A stretch of 64,000 nt of DNA from an uncultured Muribaculaceae bacterium (GTDB taxonomy: Bacteria > Bacteroidota > Bacteroidia > Bacteroidales > Muribaculaceae): the NCBI GenBank assembly GCA_910579845.1, contig CAJTWL010000011.1:14125-78124 (forward strand), read 5' to 3'. Of this stretch, positions 37,544 through 47,203 are shown in pieces. Below the pieces are notes generated by a model that was not told the origin of the DNA, ran no database searches, and was given only the letters and a program-made list of their open reading frames with translations. Numbering within the stretch: position 1 is the first letter of the stretch; every line of letters begins with the position of its first letter. The translations under genes were made by a program, and so were the position numbers.

Positions 37544-39277
37544 ATGTTTTCCATTATGCAATTAATCGGTAAGCCGGATTTCAATCCGGCGTTGGTTACG
37601 GCATTGAAGAATTATAATGCCGCAAAATTTCGTAGTGATGTAGTCGCCGGGATCGTTGTAGGCATTGTGGCATTGCCATTGGCGATAGCATTTGCCATCG
37701 CATCAGGTGTGAGCCCTACGGTGGGTCTTATTACTGCGGTAATCGGTGGTTTTCTTGTATCTGCATTCGGAGGCAACTCCGTACAGATCGGAGGTCCTAC
37801 AGGCGCATTCATTGTAATTATTGCCAATATCATTCAGTTATATGGATTCACAGGTCTTGCCATAGCCACATTTATGGCAGGCTGTATACTTCTGCTTATG
37901 GGTTTCTTCAAACTCGGTACAATCATCAAGTTTATACCATACCCTATAGTTGTAGGCTTTACAGCAGGTATCGCGCTGACAATCTTTTCCACACAGATGC
38001 CTGACTTCTTCGGATTGACAATAAACGAGCCTATTCCGGGGGATTTTATAGGTAAATGGAAAGTTTATGTCGCTAACTTCGGAAGTGTGGATATTACAAC
38101 TTTAGGAGTAGGTCTTGTGTCATTGCTGATAATTATATTCACCCCCAGGATTTCCCAGCGCATCCCCGGAGCTTTGACAGCAATAGTGCTTGTTACGCTG
38201 GCTGTGTGGATTATGCGTGAGATGTTCGGGATTACCGGCATACAGACTATCGGTGACCGTTTCGGTGAACTGACTCCCGCCCTTCCCGAGGCAACTAAAA
38301 TAAGCCTGAATATGGAGTCGGTGAATCTCCTTCTTCCATCTGCATTTACCATAGCCATGCTGGGCGCCATAGAGAGTCTGCTCAGTGCCACGGTAGCTGA
38401 CGGACGTACCGGAGACCGCACAAATTGTAATACAGAGCTGATAGGGCAGGGAATAGCAAATGTCGTTGTGCCGATATTTGGCGGAATACCGGTCACAGGC
38501 GCTATAGCGCGTACGATGACCAATATTACCAACGGTGGACGTACCCCGGTTGCCGGAATCATCCACGCGGTTGTACTTCTTGCCGTGTTTATGTTCGCGA
38601 TGCCGTTGATAAATCTTGTGCCTATGTCATGTCTTGCGGCAGTACTGATAATGGTAAGCTACAATATGAGCGGCTGGCGCACAGTAGTAGGTATGGCAAA
38701 CAATCCTATGGGTGATATATGGGTGTTGATTGTTACTTTCCTGCTCACGGTGATCTTCAACCTTACGATAGCTATCGAGATCGGTCTGTTGCTGGCTGTA
38801 GTGGTATTCCTGCGCCGAATTACGGAGAATACCACCATCAAGGTATATGGGGAGCAATTGGATGCCGCGGCGGGCACGGATATGAGCAAGCATGAGGTGC
38901 TTGATCTTGTTCATGGAGTGTCGGTGTATGAGATCGACGGTCCGTTCTTCTTCGGTGCCGCGACAAAGTTTGACGAGATAATGCGCTCGAGTGCTCAGGA
39001 GAAACCTGTTGTACGTATAATCCGTATGCGTAAGGTTCCGTTTATCGATTCCACAGGTCTGCATAATCTGCAGATTCTTATCGAGTCTTCACAAAGCGAG
39101 GATATACAGATCGTGCTCTCCGGTGTGCGTGATAATGTAAGAGAGGCTCTGCACAAAGCCGGAATAGATACACTGATAGGAGGAGAACGTATCTGTGATC
39201 ACATATCGAAAGCCGTGCGGGTCGCAAACGCAATTGCGGAGGAGCACAATACCGCGGTTTCCGTGAGTCCCGCATGA
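37544..39277 (+). CDS. SulP-family anion transporter with STAS domain
   Basis: The 577-aa membrane protein has about 11-12 hydrophobic segments in residues 25-420, starting with GIVVGIVALPLAIAFAIASG, the SulP signature region, and QIGGPTGAFIVI. A cytoplasmic STAS domain follows (about 445-555; IRMRKVPFIDSTGLHNL with the usual DSTG). SulP proteins carry sulfate, bicarbonate or other anions, some with sodium; the substrate cannot be told here. A -7-type box TAATTTTG lies at 37440-37447 without a clear -33 box. Confidence 0.9.
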   Translation: MFSIMQLIGKPDFNPALVTALKNYNAAKFRSDVVAGIVVGIVALPLAIAFAIASGVSPTVGLITAVIGGFLVSAFGGNSVQIGGPTGAFIVIIANIIQLYGFTGLAIATFMAGCILLLMGFFKLGTIIKFIPYPIVVGFTAGIALTIFSTQMPDFFGLTINEPIPGDFIGKWKVYVANFGSVDITTLGVGLVSLLIIIFTPRISQRIPGALTAIVLVTLAVWIMREMFGITGIQTIGDRFGELTPALPEATKISLNMESVNLLLPSAFTIAMLGAIESLLSATVADGRTGDRTNCNTELIGQGIANVVVPIFGGIPVTGAIARTMTNITNGGRTPVAGIIHAVVLLAVFMFAMPLINLVPMSCLAAVLIMVSYNMSGWRTVVGMANNPMGDIWVLIVTFLLTVIFNLTIAIEIGLLLAVVVFLRRITENTTIKVYGEQLDAAAGTDMSKHEVLDLVHGVSVYEIDGPFFFGAATKFDEIMRSSAQEKPVVRIIRMRKVPFIDSTGLHNLQILIESSQSEDIQIVLSGVRDNVREALHKAGIDTLIGGERICDHISKAVRVANAIAEEHNTAVSVSPA

Positions 39278-39323
39278 TAAAAATGAATAGATTTTAGTTA
39301 ATCCAATCTAATACAGAAGCAAT

Positions 39324-39719
39324 ATGGTAAACTTAAATGAATTCAGCAAAGGAATACAGCATGTCGGTATTCCAAGTTCGGATGTTGATCGCACGATTGA
39401 GTTTTATGAGTCATTGGGATTCGAGGTAGTGTTGATGACATCCAATAAACCGAACGATGACAAGGTGGCTTTTCTTAAGATGGGTAATCTTGTCATAGAG
39501 TCTTATGGCAATCATGACACCGTGAAACGTGTGGGCGCGATAGACCACATAGCCATTGATGTCAAGAATATCGAGAAGCTCTATGAAGAGATCAAGGCTG
39601 CCGGCTATCGTTTTGCGGAACCGGGACTGCAGTCGCTTCCCTTCTGGGATAATGGAATAAAGTATTTCATCATTCTTGGTCCTGACGATGAGAAACTGGA
39701 ATTCTGCGAGATCCTTTAA
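39324..39719 (+). CDS. VOC-fold (glyoxalase/lactoylglutathione lyase-like) protein
   Basis: The 131-aa protein has two paired beta-alpha-beta-beta-beta modules: HVGIPSSDVDRTIEFYESLG at the start and IDHIAIDVKNIEKLYEEIKA in the middle. Metal-site candidates are His near 16, Glu near 53 in LVIESYG, His near 72 and the last Glu in EKLEFCEIL. This is the pattern of glyoxalase-like enzymes, but the substrate is unknown. It lies 46 bp after the SulP gene, possibly co-transcribed, and ends at a symmetric terminator. Confidence 0.82.
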   Translation: MVNLNEFSKGIQHVGIPSSDVDRTIEFYESLGFEVVLMTSNKPNDDKVAFLKMGNLVIESYGNHDTVKRVGAIDHIAIDVKNIEKLYEEIKAAGYRFAEPGLQSLPFWDNGIKYFIILGPDDEKLEFCEIL

Positions 39720-39730
39720 TTTCGTACAAA

Positions 39731-39765
39731 CATAAAAAGAAGCGCTTTAAGCGCTTCTTTTTATG
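39731..39765. terminator. Bidirectional terminator between VOC gene and kinase gene
   Basis: A 17-bp perfect stem (CATAAAAAGAAGCGCTT and its complement) around one base, with A5 and T5 flanks. It serves the plus-strand VOC gene and the minus-strand kinase operon. Confidence 0.9.
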
Positions 39766-39819
39766 TTTATGGTAAAACGGCATTGAAAAACCGTTTGAAT
39801 GTCGTTATGAGTGCCGTAT

Positions 39820-40680
39820 TTACTTGTATGAGGGCATTGCACCGTGTCGTGTGCATACAAATGCCGATACCTCTACGGCTTTCTTGTGGGCGTCGCGGAT
39901 ACTCTTGCCGTCAAGAAGCTCTGAAATGAACGCGCCTGTGAATGAATCGCCTGCACCTACAGTGTCGGCGACCTCAACCTTCGGAGTTGGTACCCATGAA
40001 GTCTCTTCGTCGGCAAACACATAGCTGCCTGTGGCGCCCATGGTTTCCACAACCATCTTGAGTCTGTACATATCTTTCAGTTTCCTCAGAGCCTCTTCAT
40101 CATTCAGCTCCTTCATGCCGAACAAATCTTTGATGACAGCAACCTCCTCATCGTTGATCTTGAGGATGTCGGCTATCTTCAGGGATTTGTCGATAACCTC
40201 TTTTGAATAGAAATTCTGACGGAGATTGATGTCGAATACCTTAAGAGTCTTTTCAGGAACCGTCTCGAGGAATTTGTGGATGGTTTCGTAAGACTTGCCG
40301 TTACGCTGGGCGAGTGCGCCGAAACATACGGCGTCGCATTCCTTGGCGAGCGTTTCCATCTCCGGAGTGAAAGGTATATAATCCCATGCCACACCCTTGC
40401 AGATTTCGTAATTAGGCACTCCTTTTTCATCGAGAGTAACCTTTACTGTACCTGTCGGTTTGTCGATTACGGGAATGATGAATTTTACACCTTTCTCCTT
40501 GAGATTTTCCAGAATCTCTTTGCCTAATTCATCGTTTCCGACAGCGCTGACGCCCCAACCTTCATTGTCGGCTACCTGAGCCGCGTGATAAGCGAAGTTG
40601 CAGGGTGCGCCCCCGAGTTTCTTGCCGTCGGGAAGCATGTCCCAGAGCACTTCACCGAGTCCTACTATTTTCTTTTTCAT
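39820..40680 (-). CDS. PfkB-family carbohydrate kinase, probably fructokinase
   Basis: The 286-aa ribokinase-fold protein has the N-terminal GEVLWDMLPDGKKLGGAPCN, close to bacterial fructokinases, and the catalytic DTVGAGDSFTGAFI with the Asp base. It would phosphorylate fructose or a related sugar. It follows a polyol-type dehydrogenase by 24 bp, so the pair may convert a polyol to a ketose and then to its phosphate. It is the last gene of the minus-strand run. Confidence 0.82.
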   Translation of the reverse strand: MKKKIVGLGEVLWDMLPDGKKLGGAPCNFAYHAAQVADNEGWGVSAVGNDELGKEILENLKEKGVKFIIPVIDKPTGTVKVTLDEKGVPNYEICKGVAWDYIPFTPEMETLAKECDAVCFGALAQRNGKSYETIHKFLETVPEKTLKVFDINLRQNFYSKEVIDKSLKIADILKINDEEVAVIKDLFGMKELNDEEALRKLKDMYRLKMVVETMGATGSYVFADEETSWVPTPKVEVADTVGAGDSFTGAFISELLDGKSIRDAHKKAVEVSAFVCTRHGAMPSYK

Positions 40681-40704
40681 AATTTAAGAGTATCAGATTT
40701 TAAA

Positions 40705-41736
40705 TCAATCGTCGAGTGAGATCATGACTTTCATGCATTGCTCGGCATTGTTGTCGATGCAGTGATAGGCATCTTCATAGTCGGTGAATTTGAAGCGTTG
40801 TGTAACAAGGGGCTCTACTTTCAGACGACCGTCGGCAAGCATTTCTGAAGCAAGTACATAATCCTCATGTTTGTACATCATCGAACCTATTATGCGGAGC
40901 TCATGCTCATCAAGTTCTGCAAAATTGACATAAGGAGGTTTTGAGAACACAGCCACAATAACTATGTCGCTTCCCTTCTCGATGTTTGCCACAAGGTCAG
41001 TAATACATGGCTGAGCACCGGAAACCTCAAATGCAGCCTGGAATCCTTCGTCTCCGAAGACACGTTTTACAGCATCCTTGAAAGATTCTTTCATAGTGTT
41101 TGCAGTGTTTTCGATTCCGCACTCTTTGGCTTTGGCGAGACGCAGATCACTGATATCGGTGATAAGCACTTTTTTTGCCCCGCGACCGAGCACGCATTGG
41201 GCTACGAGGTTACCGATTGTTCCGGCACCTGTGATAACCACATTCTTACCTTTCACGTCTGTACGGCCTGAAGCGTGTACACCTACAGCACAAGGCTCCA
41301 TTACAGCAATCTCCTCATATGAAAGTTTGCTGTCAGCCTTTACGATGCGGTCTTCGGGAACAATAAAATAGCGTTGTGCGCATCCGGGAGCCTGAAATCC
41401 CTGAACACGCAGTTCCTCGCATACATTGTAGCGTCCTTTCTTGCAGGGACCGCATTTTCCGCATACGAGCTGAGGACGTGCGGAAGCCTTGTCTCCCGGT
41501 TTGACAGCTGTGACATCTTTACCGACGGCAATTACTTCAGCGCCGTATTCATGACCCTGTATTACAGGGTAAGTCACAAACGGATGTTGGCCGCGCCATA
41601 CATGAATATCACTGCCGCATACGCCAATATTGTGTACTTTAAGAAGAATCTCGTTATCTTTTAACATTGCGGGGGTGAGTTCCTCAACCTCCACGAACTC
41701 GATCTTGCCGGGTTCAACTACTCTTTGCTGTAACAT
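40705..41736 (-). CDS. Zinc-dependent alcohol (polyol) dehydrogenase
   Basis: The 343-aa medium-chain dehydrogenase resembles sorbitol/xylitol/threonine-type enzymes. Catalytic zinc residues are the Cys in GVCGSDIHVW, the His-Glu in GHEYGAEVIA and a later Glu. The structural zinc site is the four-Cys array CGKCGPCKKGRYNVC. The nucleotide-binding motif is VITGAGTIGNLVAQ. Because it precedes a fructokinase-like gene, oxidation of a sugar alcohol to a ketose is a fair guess. It follows a repeat-filled gap after an FAD oxidoreductase. Confidence 0.88.
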   Translation of the reverse strand: MLQQRVVEPGKIEFVEVEELTPAMLKDNEILLKVHNIGVCGSDIHVWRGQHPFVTYPVIQGHEYGAEVIAVGKDVTAVKPGDKASARPQLVCGKCGPCKKGRYNVCEELRVQGFQAPGCAQRYFIVPEDRIVKADSKLSYEEIAVMEPCAVGVHASGRTDVKGKNVVITGAGTIGNLVAQCVLGRGAKKVLITDISDLRLAKAKECGIENTANTMKESFKDAVKRVFGDEGFQAAFEVSGAQPCITDLVANIEKGSDIVIVAVFSKPPYVNFAELDEHELRIIGSMMYKHEDYVLASEMLADGRLKVEPLVTQRFKFTDYEDAYHCIDNNAEQCMKVMISLDD

Positions 41737-41770
41737 ATCTTTTTTTAAATTTAAAATTCAAAATTAATGT

Positions 41771-41848
41771 AGGGTCTTTAAGGTCTTTGGGGTCTTTAAG
41801 GACCTTAAGGACTTTAATTATGCATTATGCATTCTACATTTTACATTT
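41771..41848. repeat. 9-bp tandem array (copy 3) joined to ATGCATAAT tract (copy 2)
   Basis: GGTCTTTAA-type units run 41771-41816 and pass straight into the reverse complement of the 37319 tract (41816-41848). The compound fills the gap between the FAD oxidoreductase and dehydrogenase genes. Confidence 0.75.
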
Positions 41849-43154
41849 AATTCTTCAGGTTGGTGCCGTAGCCGAGCAGTATGTCGCGCAGTTCGGTGGT
41901 GTCCACACCTGAAACCGGAGTGTTCTCTTTGAGGCTCAGTGCCGCTGCTGTACCTGCCGCCTGACCTATACCCATCACTGATGCCATGACACGCAACGAA
42001 GCTGATGCCACACCATCTGCAGAGAGATTACGTCCTGCCACCAGCAGATTGGGGAATTCCGGGTTGTAGAGTGAGCGGTAGGGTACGAAACCGGCGTCTT
42101 TCATAAAGCTGCAGGTCTGCTCTGTGCTCTGTGCGGAATGTATATCCACCGGATGGCAGCCGCGAGCCACAGCGTCTTCAAAGTCCTGGGCGTTCAGGTA
42201 TTCATTGCCGGTAAGTGTGTGCGCGCCTAATATGCGGCGTGTTTCACGAACACCGGTCTGAATGCCTGTGGCTATAAGTTCTGCGTCCTTGAACTCAGGA
42301 ATATATTTGCGGAGAAGTTCCGTATATCTGTGCGCATGCTCACGCAACGTGCAGCTGGCAAGTGTCTGGTCGCGGTTGTCGATCATGTTCGCCTGCATGC
42401 GGGTCATGTTCACCAGAGCTATGCCTTTTGCCATGATGCCGCAATACCACGGACCGCCGAATGTGGGCATATCCTCTTTCCCCTCCTCGCGCAATTTTGT
42501 GAAAAGGTCACGGATACGCAGGTCATGATAGTTCACGCCCTGCTGTGAGTGACGGATCATCGGGAGAGTGTCTGTATCTACGTTGGCGAGCATGAATATC
42601 AGAGAGGGTGGCTGGGTTTTGCCGGTCATCGGCTGCATGGGCACTTTTGCCATGGCTGCAAGATCGGAATCTCCGGTAGCGTCTATGAATCGTTTTCCGG
42701 CAATTGCTTCGGCACCGTTCTTATTGTCGATGATCACATACTTGATCACATTGCCGTCCATCTCTATTCCTGTGATGTAGGAATTGAGATAGAGTGTCAC
42801 TCCCTCCTCCAGAAGAATTCTCTGGGCGATGAGTTTATATTTTTCAGGAGAGAATGTAATGTTTCCGAGAGGTTTCTCCTCACGGGCACCTCCGACCTCG
42901 ATCAGCCGTTCCACAAATTTCCATGGAAGTCCGTCGTTGATTCTGCGTCCGTTATAATTGAATACGCTGATAGGGTTGACATAAGCATTTGTAGCCATAC
43001 CGCCCAGGAAGTCATATCTTTCGATAACAGCCACCTTAGCACCTTGTTTTGCAGCCGCCCAGGCTGCCATTATACCGCCGGGACCGCCACCGCAGACCAC
43101 AACGTCATATTCTCCGACTACGGAAATCTCTCTTGTCTGTTGTATTGTTGTCAT
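41847..43154 (-). CDS. FAD-dependent oxidoreductase (FAD_oxidored family)
   Basis: The 435-aa protein has the FAD-binding GGGPGGIMAAWAAAKQGAK with a following acidic residue (VIERYD), then GGMATNAYVNP, RFIDATGDSDLAAMA and a C-terminal GRNLSADGVASASLRVM. It belongs to the family of uncharacterised flavoproteins often placed in sugar-utilisation loci of Bacteroidota. No signal peptide is seen, so it is cytoplasmic. It is related to the gene at 56843-58138, which ends with a similar GRCISGTHRAHASYRVM. Substrate unknown. It sits 146 bp downstream of the phosphoesterase, behind another 9-bp array. Confidence 0.85.
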   Translation of the reverse strand: MTTIQQTREISVVGEYDVVVCGGGPGGIMAAWAAAKQGAKVAVIERYDFLGGMATNAYVNPISVFNYNGRRINDGLPWKFVERLIEVGGAREEKPLGNITFSPEKYKLIAQRILLEEGVTLYLNSYITGIEMDGNVIKYVIIDNKNGAEAIAGKRFIDATGDSDLAAMAKVPMQPMTGKTQPPSLIFMLANVDTDTLPMIRHSQQGVNYHDLRIRDLFTKLREEGKEDMPTFGGPWYCGIMAKGIALVNMTRMQANMIDNRDQTLASCTLREHAHRYTELLRKYIPEFKDAELIATGIQTGVRETRRILGAHTLTGNEYLNAQDFEDAVARGCHPVDIHSAQSTEQTCSFMKDAGFVPYRSLYNPEFPNLLVAGRNLSADGVASASLRVMASVMGIGQAAGTAAALSLKENTPVSGVDTTELRDILLGYGTNLKN

Positions 43155-43165
43155 ATGTTGTATTG

Positions 43166-43212
43166 TTAAGGAGTTTTAAGGTCTTTAAGGAGTTTAGGGA
43201 GTTTAAGGAACA
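43166..43212. repeat. 9-bp tandem array (copy 4)
   Basis: GGAGTTTTAA, GGTCTTTAA, GGAGTTTAG units between the FAD oxidoreductase start and the phosphoesterase stop. It is the most degenerate copy. The remaining gap to 43300 is AT-rich with AAACTC-like repeats and no other recognised site. Confidence 0.6.
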
Positions 43213-43300
43213 AAGAATTGAACAACTTCTAAGTCAAACCCGGTTAAACTCAAATTAAATCCAAATCAAACTCCAGATTAAAAATTTCAAATCTTAATTT

Positions 43301-45010
43301 TTATCTCCGATAGTCTTTTCGGTCGAATCCGGCAGGGCGTCTGAAGCTTTCTTTCCATACGTTGCCGAATCGGTCTTTCAAGGTTATCTCTATTGTCTTG
43401 TCGGGAGTATCCGCATGCACTACGAATATACGGCGGTCGCGCGGTATGCCGTAGCTTTCAGGCCACATGTCACACCAGTTGGTACGACCTATAAGGTATG
43501 TTGCTGTATATAGCGGGTTTATACCCCATGTGTTTTCTACAACGAGTTGTTTGCCGTTTTCCGTCGCTTCCAGAGAGCCTTCTGGATCCCAGCTGAATAC
43601 GGATACCATCACGCTGTTTTCAGGATATTCCGAATAATCTGTGATGTCAGGATAATGCATTTTGAAATTGCGGGCTTCGCCGTTAGTAGCAAACCATTCT
43701 TTGACCTTGTTCATGTCAAATGCATAGAACTGTTTGTCAACCGGATATTCAAACGGCTCGAAATGCCAGTCTATCTTCTTGCCGTTGGCGTTGAATATCT
43801 GATAACCTACAGGATTCCCGTCCGGGGCAAGATTCTTACCGCCGAAAGCGGAATTCCACCACCAGCTTCCGCATGCTCCCACCACAGTGTGGTCCCATAC
43901 TGTGTTCTCGAACCCTTCGGGCGAGGGACAAAGAGCATTCATATGAGTGTGTCCAGTCAGGAAATGAACATCTTTATAAGGTGCGAGAATGCGTTGCAGA
44001 TCAGCCACGTTCTCTTTATTTGCCTTAACGTAGACTTCATTCTTGCTTCCAGGTTTCTCACCAACTGTATGGCGGAACATCGGGCAATGGAAGGCTATGA
44101 ATACCGGGGTGTCCTTCTCTTTCAGCTGTGCGAGGTCCTTCTCGAGCCATTCCAGCTGTTCAGGAGTTATCCGTTCCTCATAGTTTCGCGCACCTGTTAT
44201 ATCCTTGTTTATCTTCTGGGTCGGCGACGGCTTGTTGATGTAATATACGTTGTCGAGTACTACATAATGCACCCCTCCGATATTGAAAGAGTAATATCTT
44301 GGACCGAACGCTTTCATATAGGGCTTTGCGGCACGGAAATCCATATCCGGACCTTGGACGGCTCCGCCGTCATTGTCATGATTGCCTGTGGTATTGAATA
44401 GTGCTGTCGGATAACTGCAGTCGTTGAGTGTTTTGCGGAAATCACCTATGGTGTAGAGGTTTTCATACCAGAAACTGTCCCAGGATGCGTCTCCGAGGTT
44501 AAGTGTGTAGGTGGGAATGCCCTCTTTATTGTTATCCGACACCACCTTTCTAAGCCGTTCGACATAAGGGTTAGAGAAATCCTCCACATCATTGCGCTCG
44601 TTTGCAAGATGTATGTCTGTGATAACAATCATCCGGTGTTTGTCATTCTCCTCTCTATTAAGCAGGAAATCATGTCGTTCCGTACTTTGGGGATCCTCTG
44701 TCAGGTCTGCCCAGAACTGTGGCACCACTTCATCGTACGGAGCCATATATCCCGATGGTATAGTGATGAATACTTGCCCGTTTTTCTTCTCCGACTTGAG
44801 TCTGTAGATGCCGTTCCTGTCTGTTTTAGTGAGCAGGTATCCGTCTGATACCACAACGTCCGCCACCGGCTTGCCGTCACATTCCACGACCCCGGTTACG
44901 GTAGCTCCTTTGGGATTGCCGGTCTTGAGTGCGGACCTGAAGGTAGACTGGGCTGTCGCGACTGAGGATATGAGCGTCAGTGCCGTACAGAATATTATTT
45001 TACGATTCAT
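43301..45010 (-). CDS. Secreted calcineurin-like metallophosphoesterase, three-domain type
   Basis: The 569-aa protein has a signal peptide (about 1-20, ending in VATAQS), an N-terminal beta-sandwich (about 35-95; TVTGVVECDGKPVADVVVSD), a metallophosphoesterase core and a C-terminal beta domain. Core motifs are VITDIHLA, NLGDASWD, TGNHDNDGG, FHCPMFRH and LTGHTHMN, so all five metal-binding blocks are kept. It should remove phosphate from, or cut, a phosphoester outside the cytoplasm. It follows the beta-lactamase-fold gene by 21 bp and is surely in its operon. Confidence 0.9.
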   Translation of the reverse strand: MNRKIIFCTALTLISSVATAQSTFRSALKTGNPKGATVTGVVECDGKPVADVVVSDGYLLTKTDRNGIYRLKSEKKNGQVFITIPSGYMAPYDEVVPQFWADLTEDPQSTERHDFLLNREENDKHRMIVITDIHLANERNDVEDFSNPYVERLRKVVSDNNKEGIPTYTLNLGDASWDSFWYENLYTIGDFRKTLNDCSYPTALFNTTGNHDNDGGAVQGPDMDFRAAKPYMKAFGPRYYSFNIGGVHYVVLDNVYYINKPSPTQKINKDITGARNYEERITPEQLEWLEKDLAQLKEKDTPVFIAFHCPMFRHTVGEKPGSKNEVYVKANKENVADLQRILAPYKDVHFLTGHTHMNALCPSPEGFENTVWDHTVVGACGSWWWNSAFGGKNLAPDGNPVGYQIFNANGKKIDWHFEPFEYPVDKQFYAFDMNKVKEWFATNGEARNFKMHYPDITDYSEYPENSVMVSVFSWDPEGSLEATENGKQLVVENTWGINPLYTATYLIGRTNWCDMWPESYGIPRDRRIFVVHADTPDKTIEITLKDRFGNVWKESFRRPAGFDRKDYRR

Positions 45011-45031
45011 GGTGTCCGAAGTGATATGTTA

Positions 45032-46423
45032 TCAGTAGCTCTTGTAGGTTCCGTAGATAGCTTTTACCTTGTAATCCTGATTCGTATCGTCAAGTATAAA
45101 GACTTTATATTCGCCGTTAGGAGCTACGCGGACAACTATATGACCGTCCCATGATTTGACATTACTGTTATATGGCGCGAGTTTTGTCTTGTTGCCGGGA
45201 TCAATGCCTGTAGTGAAGATATTCACGTTAGGTGACACCGCTGTGAATCTGCTGAAAGTTTCCGGTCTTGGCTGTACGTCGCGCCACGGACTCACAAGGA
45301 GAGTCTTGGGAGCGAGAACCTTCAGCAATTCCGGGCTGTTGGTGTTTGCCGTGCCGTGGTGGCATGCTTTCATCATCTCCACCTGTTTTACTACCGGAAT
45401 AAGCGGAGCTTCGGAGTCAAGCCAGGGTGTTGTGGAGCGGGAATTATACTGGAGGTCTCCTGCGGTGAAATAGTCGAATTTACCGAATTTGAGCATGAAG
45501 CCGACAGAATAGATGTTCTCTTTTGGAGAAGCGGCTTTTATCGCGGTCTGGTCGGGATTCCCTTTTGAATCCAGAGGGAGATTGCATTTCTTCTCCTGAC
45601 CGGATCCGGTCCAGTACCAGCCGCCGGCGCACAGAATGCGTATGTCGAAACTATCATATTTTGAAGGATTGTAGTTCATCACAACCTGATCGTTATGACC
45701 TACATTTGCCGGTTCATAGACAGTACCTTTTGTTTTTTTGGTCCAGTCCAGGAATTTGATATAGTCTTTAAAACGCGCTTCGCCTGAACGGTTGATCGGT
45801 GTGGTGTAACCGCGATCTATAATCTTCTTGAAATCAAGAAGAGTGCCCACTTCATTAATTCCGTTCAGATAGAAATCACCGTCCGGATGCTTTTTGACAG
45901 CCACCGAGACAGGGCATATCTTGGCATAAGTCTCAGGGAAGTTGCCCATATGGTCGGTATCGAAATGAGAGTTCATCCAATAGTCTACTGTTTTCCCATG
46001 AGGGTTGAAATGCTTTACATAATCAGCTATCGCGGTTCCCGAAGATATGTTGCCGTTGGGACGGTAAGCAAGCGGCAGCTCCGCTATGCCGTTGGTCTGA
46101 CAAACCTTTTCAGTGAGCAGAGAACCGGCTGCATCTACAAGAAGAGTTGTTCCGTCGGGGAGGATGAAGAGATATGATTCTCCGCGACCTGTACTGATCG
46201 AGTGAATGTCGAGAGTCCCTTCTTTCCAGGCCGGTAAAACTTCGCCGATTTTGGCTGAGAAATACTCTGTCGGTTCTGAAGTTCCGCCACCGGGATTTGG
46301 AGTGGGATCTGGGGTTGGGTTAACAGGTGATACGGGATCATCGCCACCACATGCCACCGCGGCAATTGTCAGTCCGCTGAGTAATCCGCAAAGGGTAAAG
46401 ATTTTAAAGTTTTTTATTTTCAT
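45032..46423 (-). CDS. Lipoprotein with metallo-beta-lactamase fold
   Basis: The 463-aa protein has a lipoprotein signal ending in AAVAC (Cys25), then a Pro/Gly/Thr-rich spacer at about 30-52. The rest is a metallo-beta-lactamase fold of the ComEC/Rec2 sort: NSHFDTDHMGNF with the HxDxDH metal motif, FTAGDLQYNSRS and ACHHGTANTNSPELL. It is probably surface-exposed and hydrolyses an unknown ester or phosphoester. It leads the five-gene minus-strand run. No clear promoter is seen before it. Confidence 0.85.
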   Translation of the reverse strand: MKIKNFKIFTLCGLLSGLTIAAVACGGDDPVSPVNPTPDPTPNPGGGTSEPTEYFSAKIGEVLPAWKEGTLDIHSISTGRGESYLFILPDGTTLLVDAAGSLLTEKVCQTNGIAELPLAYRPNGNISSGTAIADYVKHFNPHGKTVDYWMNSHFDTDHMGNFPETYAKICPVSVAVKKHPDGDFYLNGINEVGTLLDFKKIIDRGYTTPINRSGEARFKDYIKFLDWTKKTKGTVYEPANVGHNDQVVMNYNPSKYDSFDIRILCAGGWYWTGSGQEKKCNLPLDSKGNPDQTAIKAASPKENIYSVGFMLKFGKFDYFTAGDLQYNSRSTTPWLDSEAPLIPVVKQVEMMKACHHGTANTNSPELLKVLAPKTLLVSPWRDVQPRPETFSRFTAVSPNVNIFTTGIDPGNKTKLAPYNSNVKSWDGHIVVRVAPNGEYKVFILDDTNQDYKVKAIYGTYKSY

Positions 46424-46614
46424 GATGCTGTTGAATTATAAAATTTGTATGGATATAAAATTAATAAAATTCAGATTAGCAATAAAGATTGAAGGAGATA
46501 AATTTCAAAAAATAAAAATGATTTTGCAGAAAACAGGCGGGAACGTTCTCAGAATGCGGTACGGCCTATTCTTGAGCACCCGGTTCACTGCAATTATTTT
46601 ATTAAGGATTGCTT

Positions 46615-46745
46615 AAACCGGACGTTTGGGAGGGCGACTTGTCCCCAAGTCGCCACGAGATAGCAATGTAATACCGGGTCGCGCTGGGAGTTTGAGACAA
46701 ACTCCCCTCCCAAGCATCGGGTACAACCTGTATTGTAGGATTACA
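46615..46745 (+). repeat. Cruciform-type intergenic repeat, copy 3 of 4
   Basis: Outer arms GTTTGGGAGGG and CCCTCCCAAGC pair. The inner hairpins are GGCGACTTG with CAAGTCGCC, and GGGAGTTTG with CAAACTCCC. It shares with copy 4 a 3' tail CATCGGGTACAACC then GTAGGATTA. It fills most of the gap 46424-46805, whose first 190 bp hold nothing I recognise. Confidence 0.85.
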
Positions 46746-46805
46746 AGCCCAAAAGAACGAGTTTGAGGCATAAAAGATTTAAATGCACTTGTTTATAACA
46801 GTTTA

Positions 46806-47203
46806 TTAAACTTTGATTAAGCTTCTGAGTTTGTTGAGTAAGTCATTTGTTAAGGCTAATGTTTCATAGATCTCATCTTTTTCATATGCAAAGATATCCC
46901 CGTAGTCCCCTTGTTGCCTCATAGAGAAAAGCTTATTTATTAATTTGGAATCATCTTTAGTTAAGATCCCCTTTTTTACATAATTCAAATTAATTAAACG
47001 CTGTATTCCTGCATGAGTCTGTGTAAGAGCTCCATCGTTTATAAGAAGGGCAGATGCCATATGAAATATTGCATAATATAGTCGATTGGCATATAAACTT
47101 AAATGCCCTAATTTCAGCACATCTTCAGCTTCGATTATGTGTTGAGGGATTTCTCTATGCGATAATTGACTATTGCAATTCTGTCTTCTTCAGTTATTCC
47201 CAT
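46806..47203 (-). pseudogene. HEPN-domain toxin gene, apparently frameshifted
   Basis: An ATG at 47201-47203 gives MGITEEDRIAIVNYRIEKSLNT and then TAA at 47135-47137. The other frame continues with IEAEDVLKLGHLSLYANRLYYAIF and MRQQGDYGDIF, a HEPN domain. Together they form a normal HEPN of about 130 aa with a one-base shift near 47136. The catalytic region (R-X4-Y in RQQGDY) is intact. A 104-aa protein could be made from a GTG at 47120 but would lack the first helix. The start overlaps the nucleotidyltransferase end by 10 bp, as in MntA-HepT pairs. Either a true inactivation, a sequencing error or programmed frameshifting. Confidence 0.65.

Noticed and set aside
46806..47120. Intact HEPN gene starting at GTG 47120
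   Set aside because: It would lack the first helix and leave the overlapping, well-matching 5' part at 47203-47138 unexplained; a frameshifted longer gene fits better. It was kept only as an alternative.
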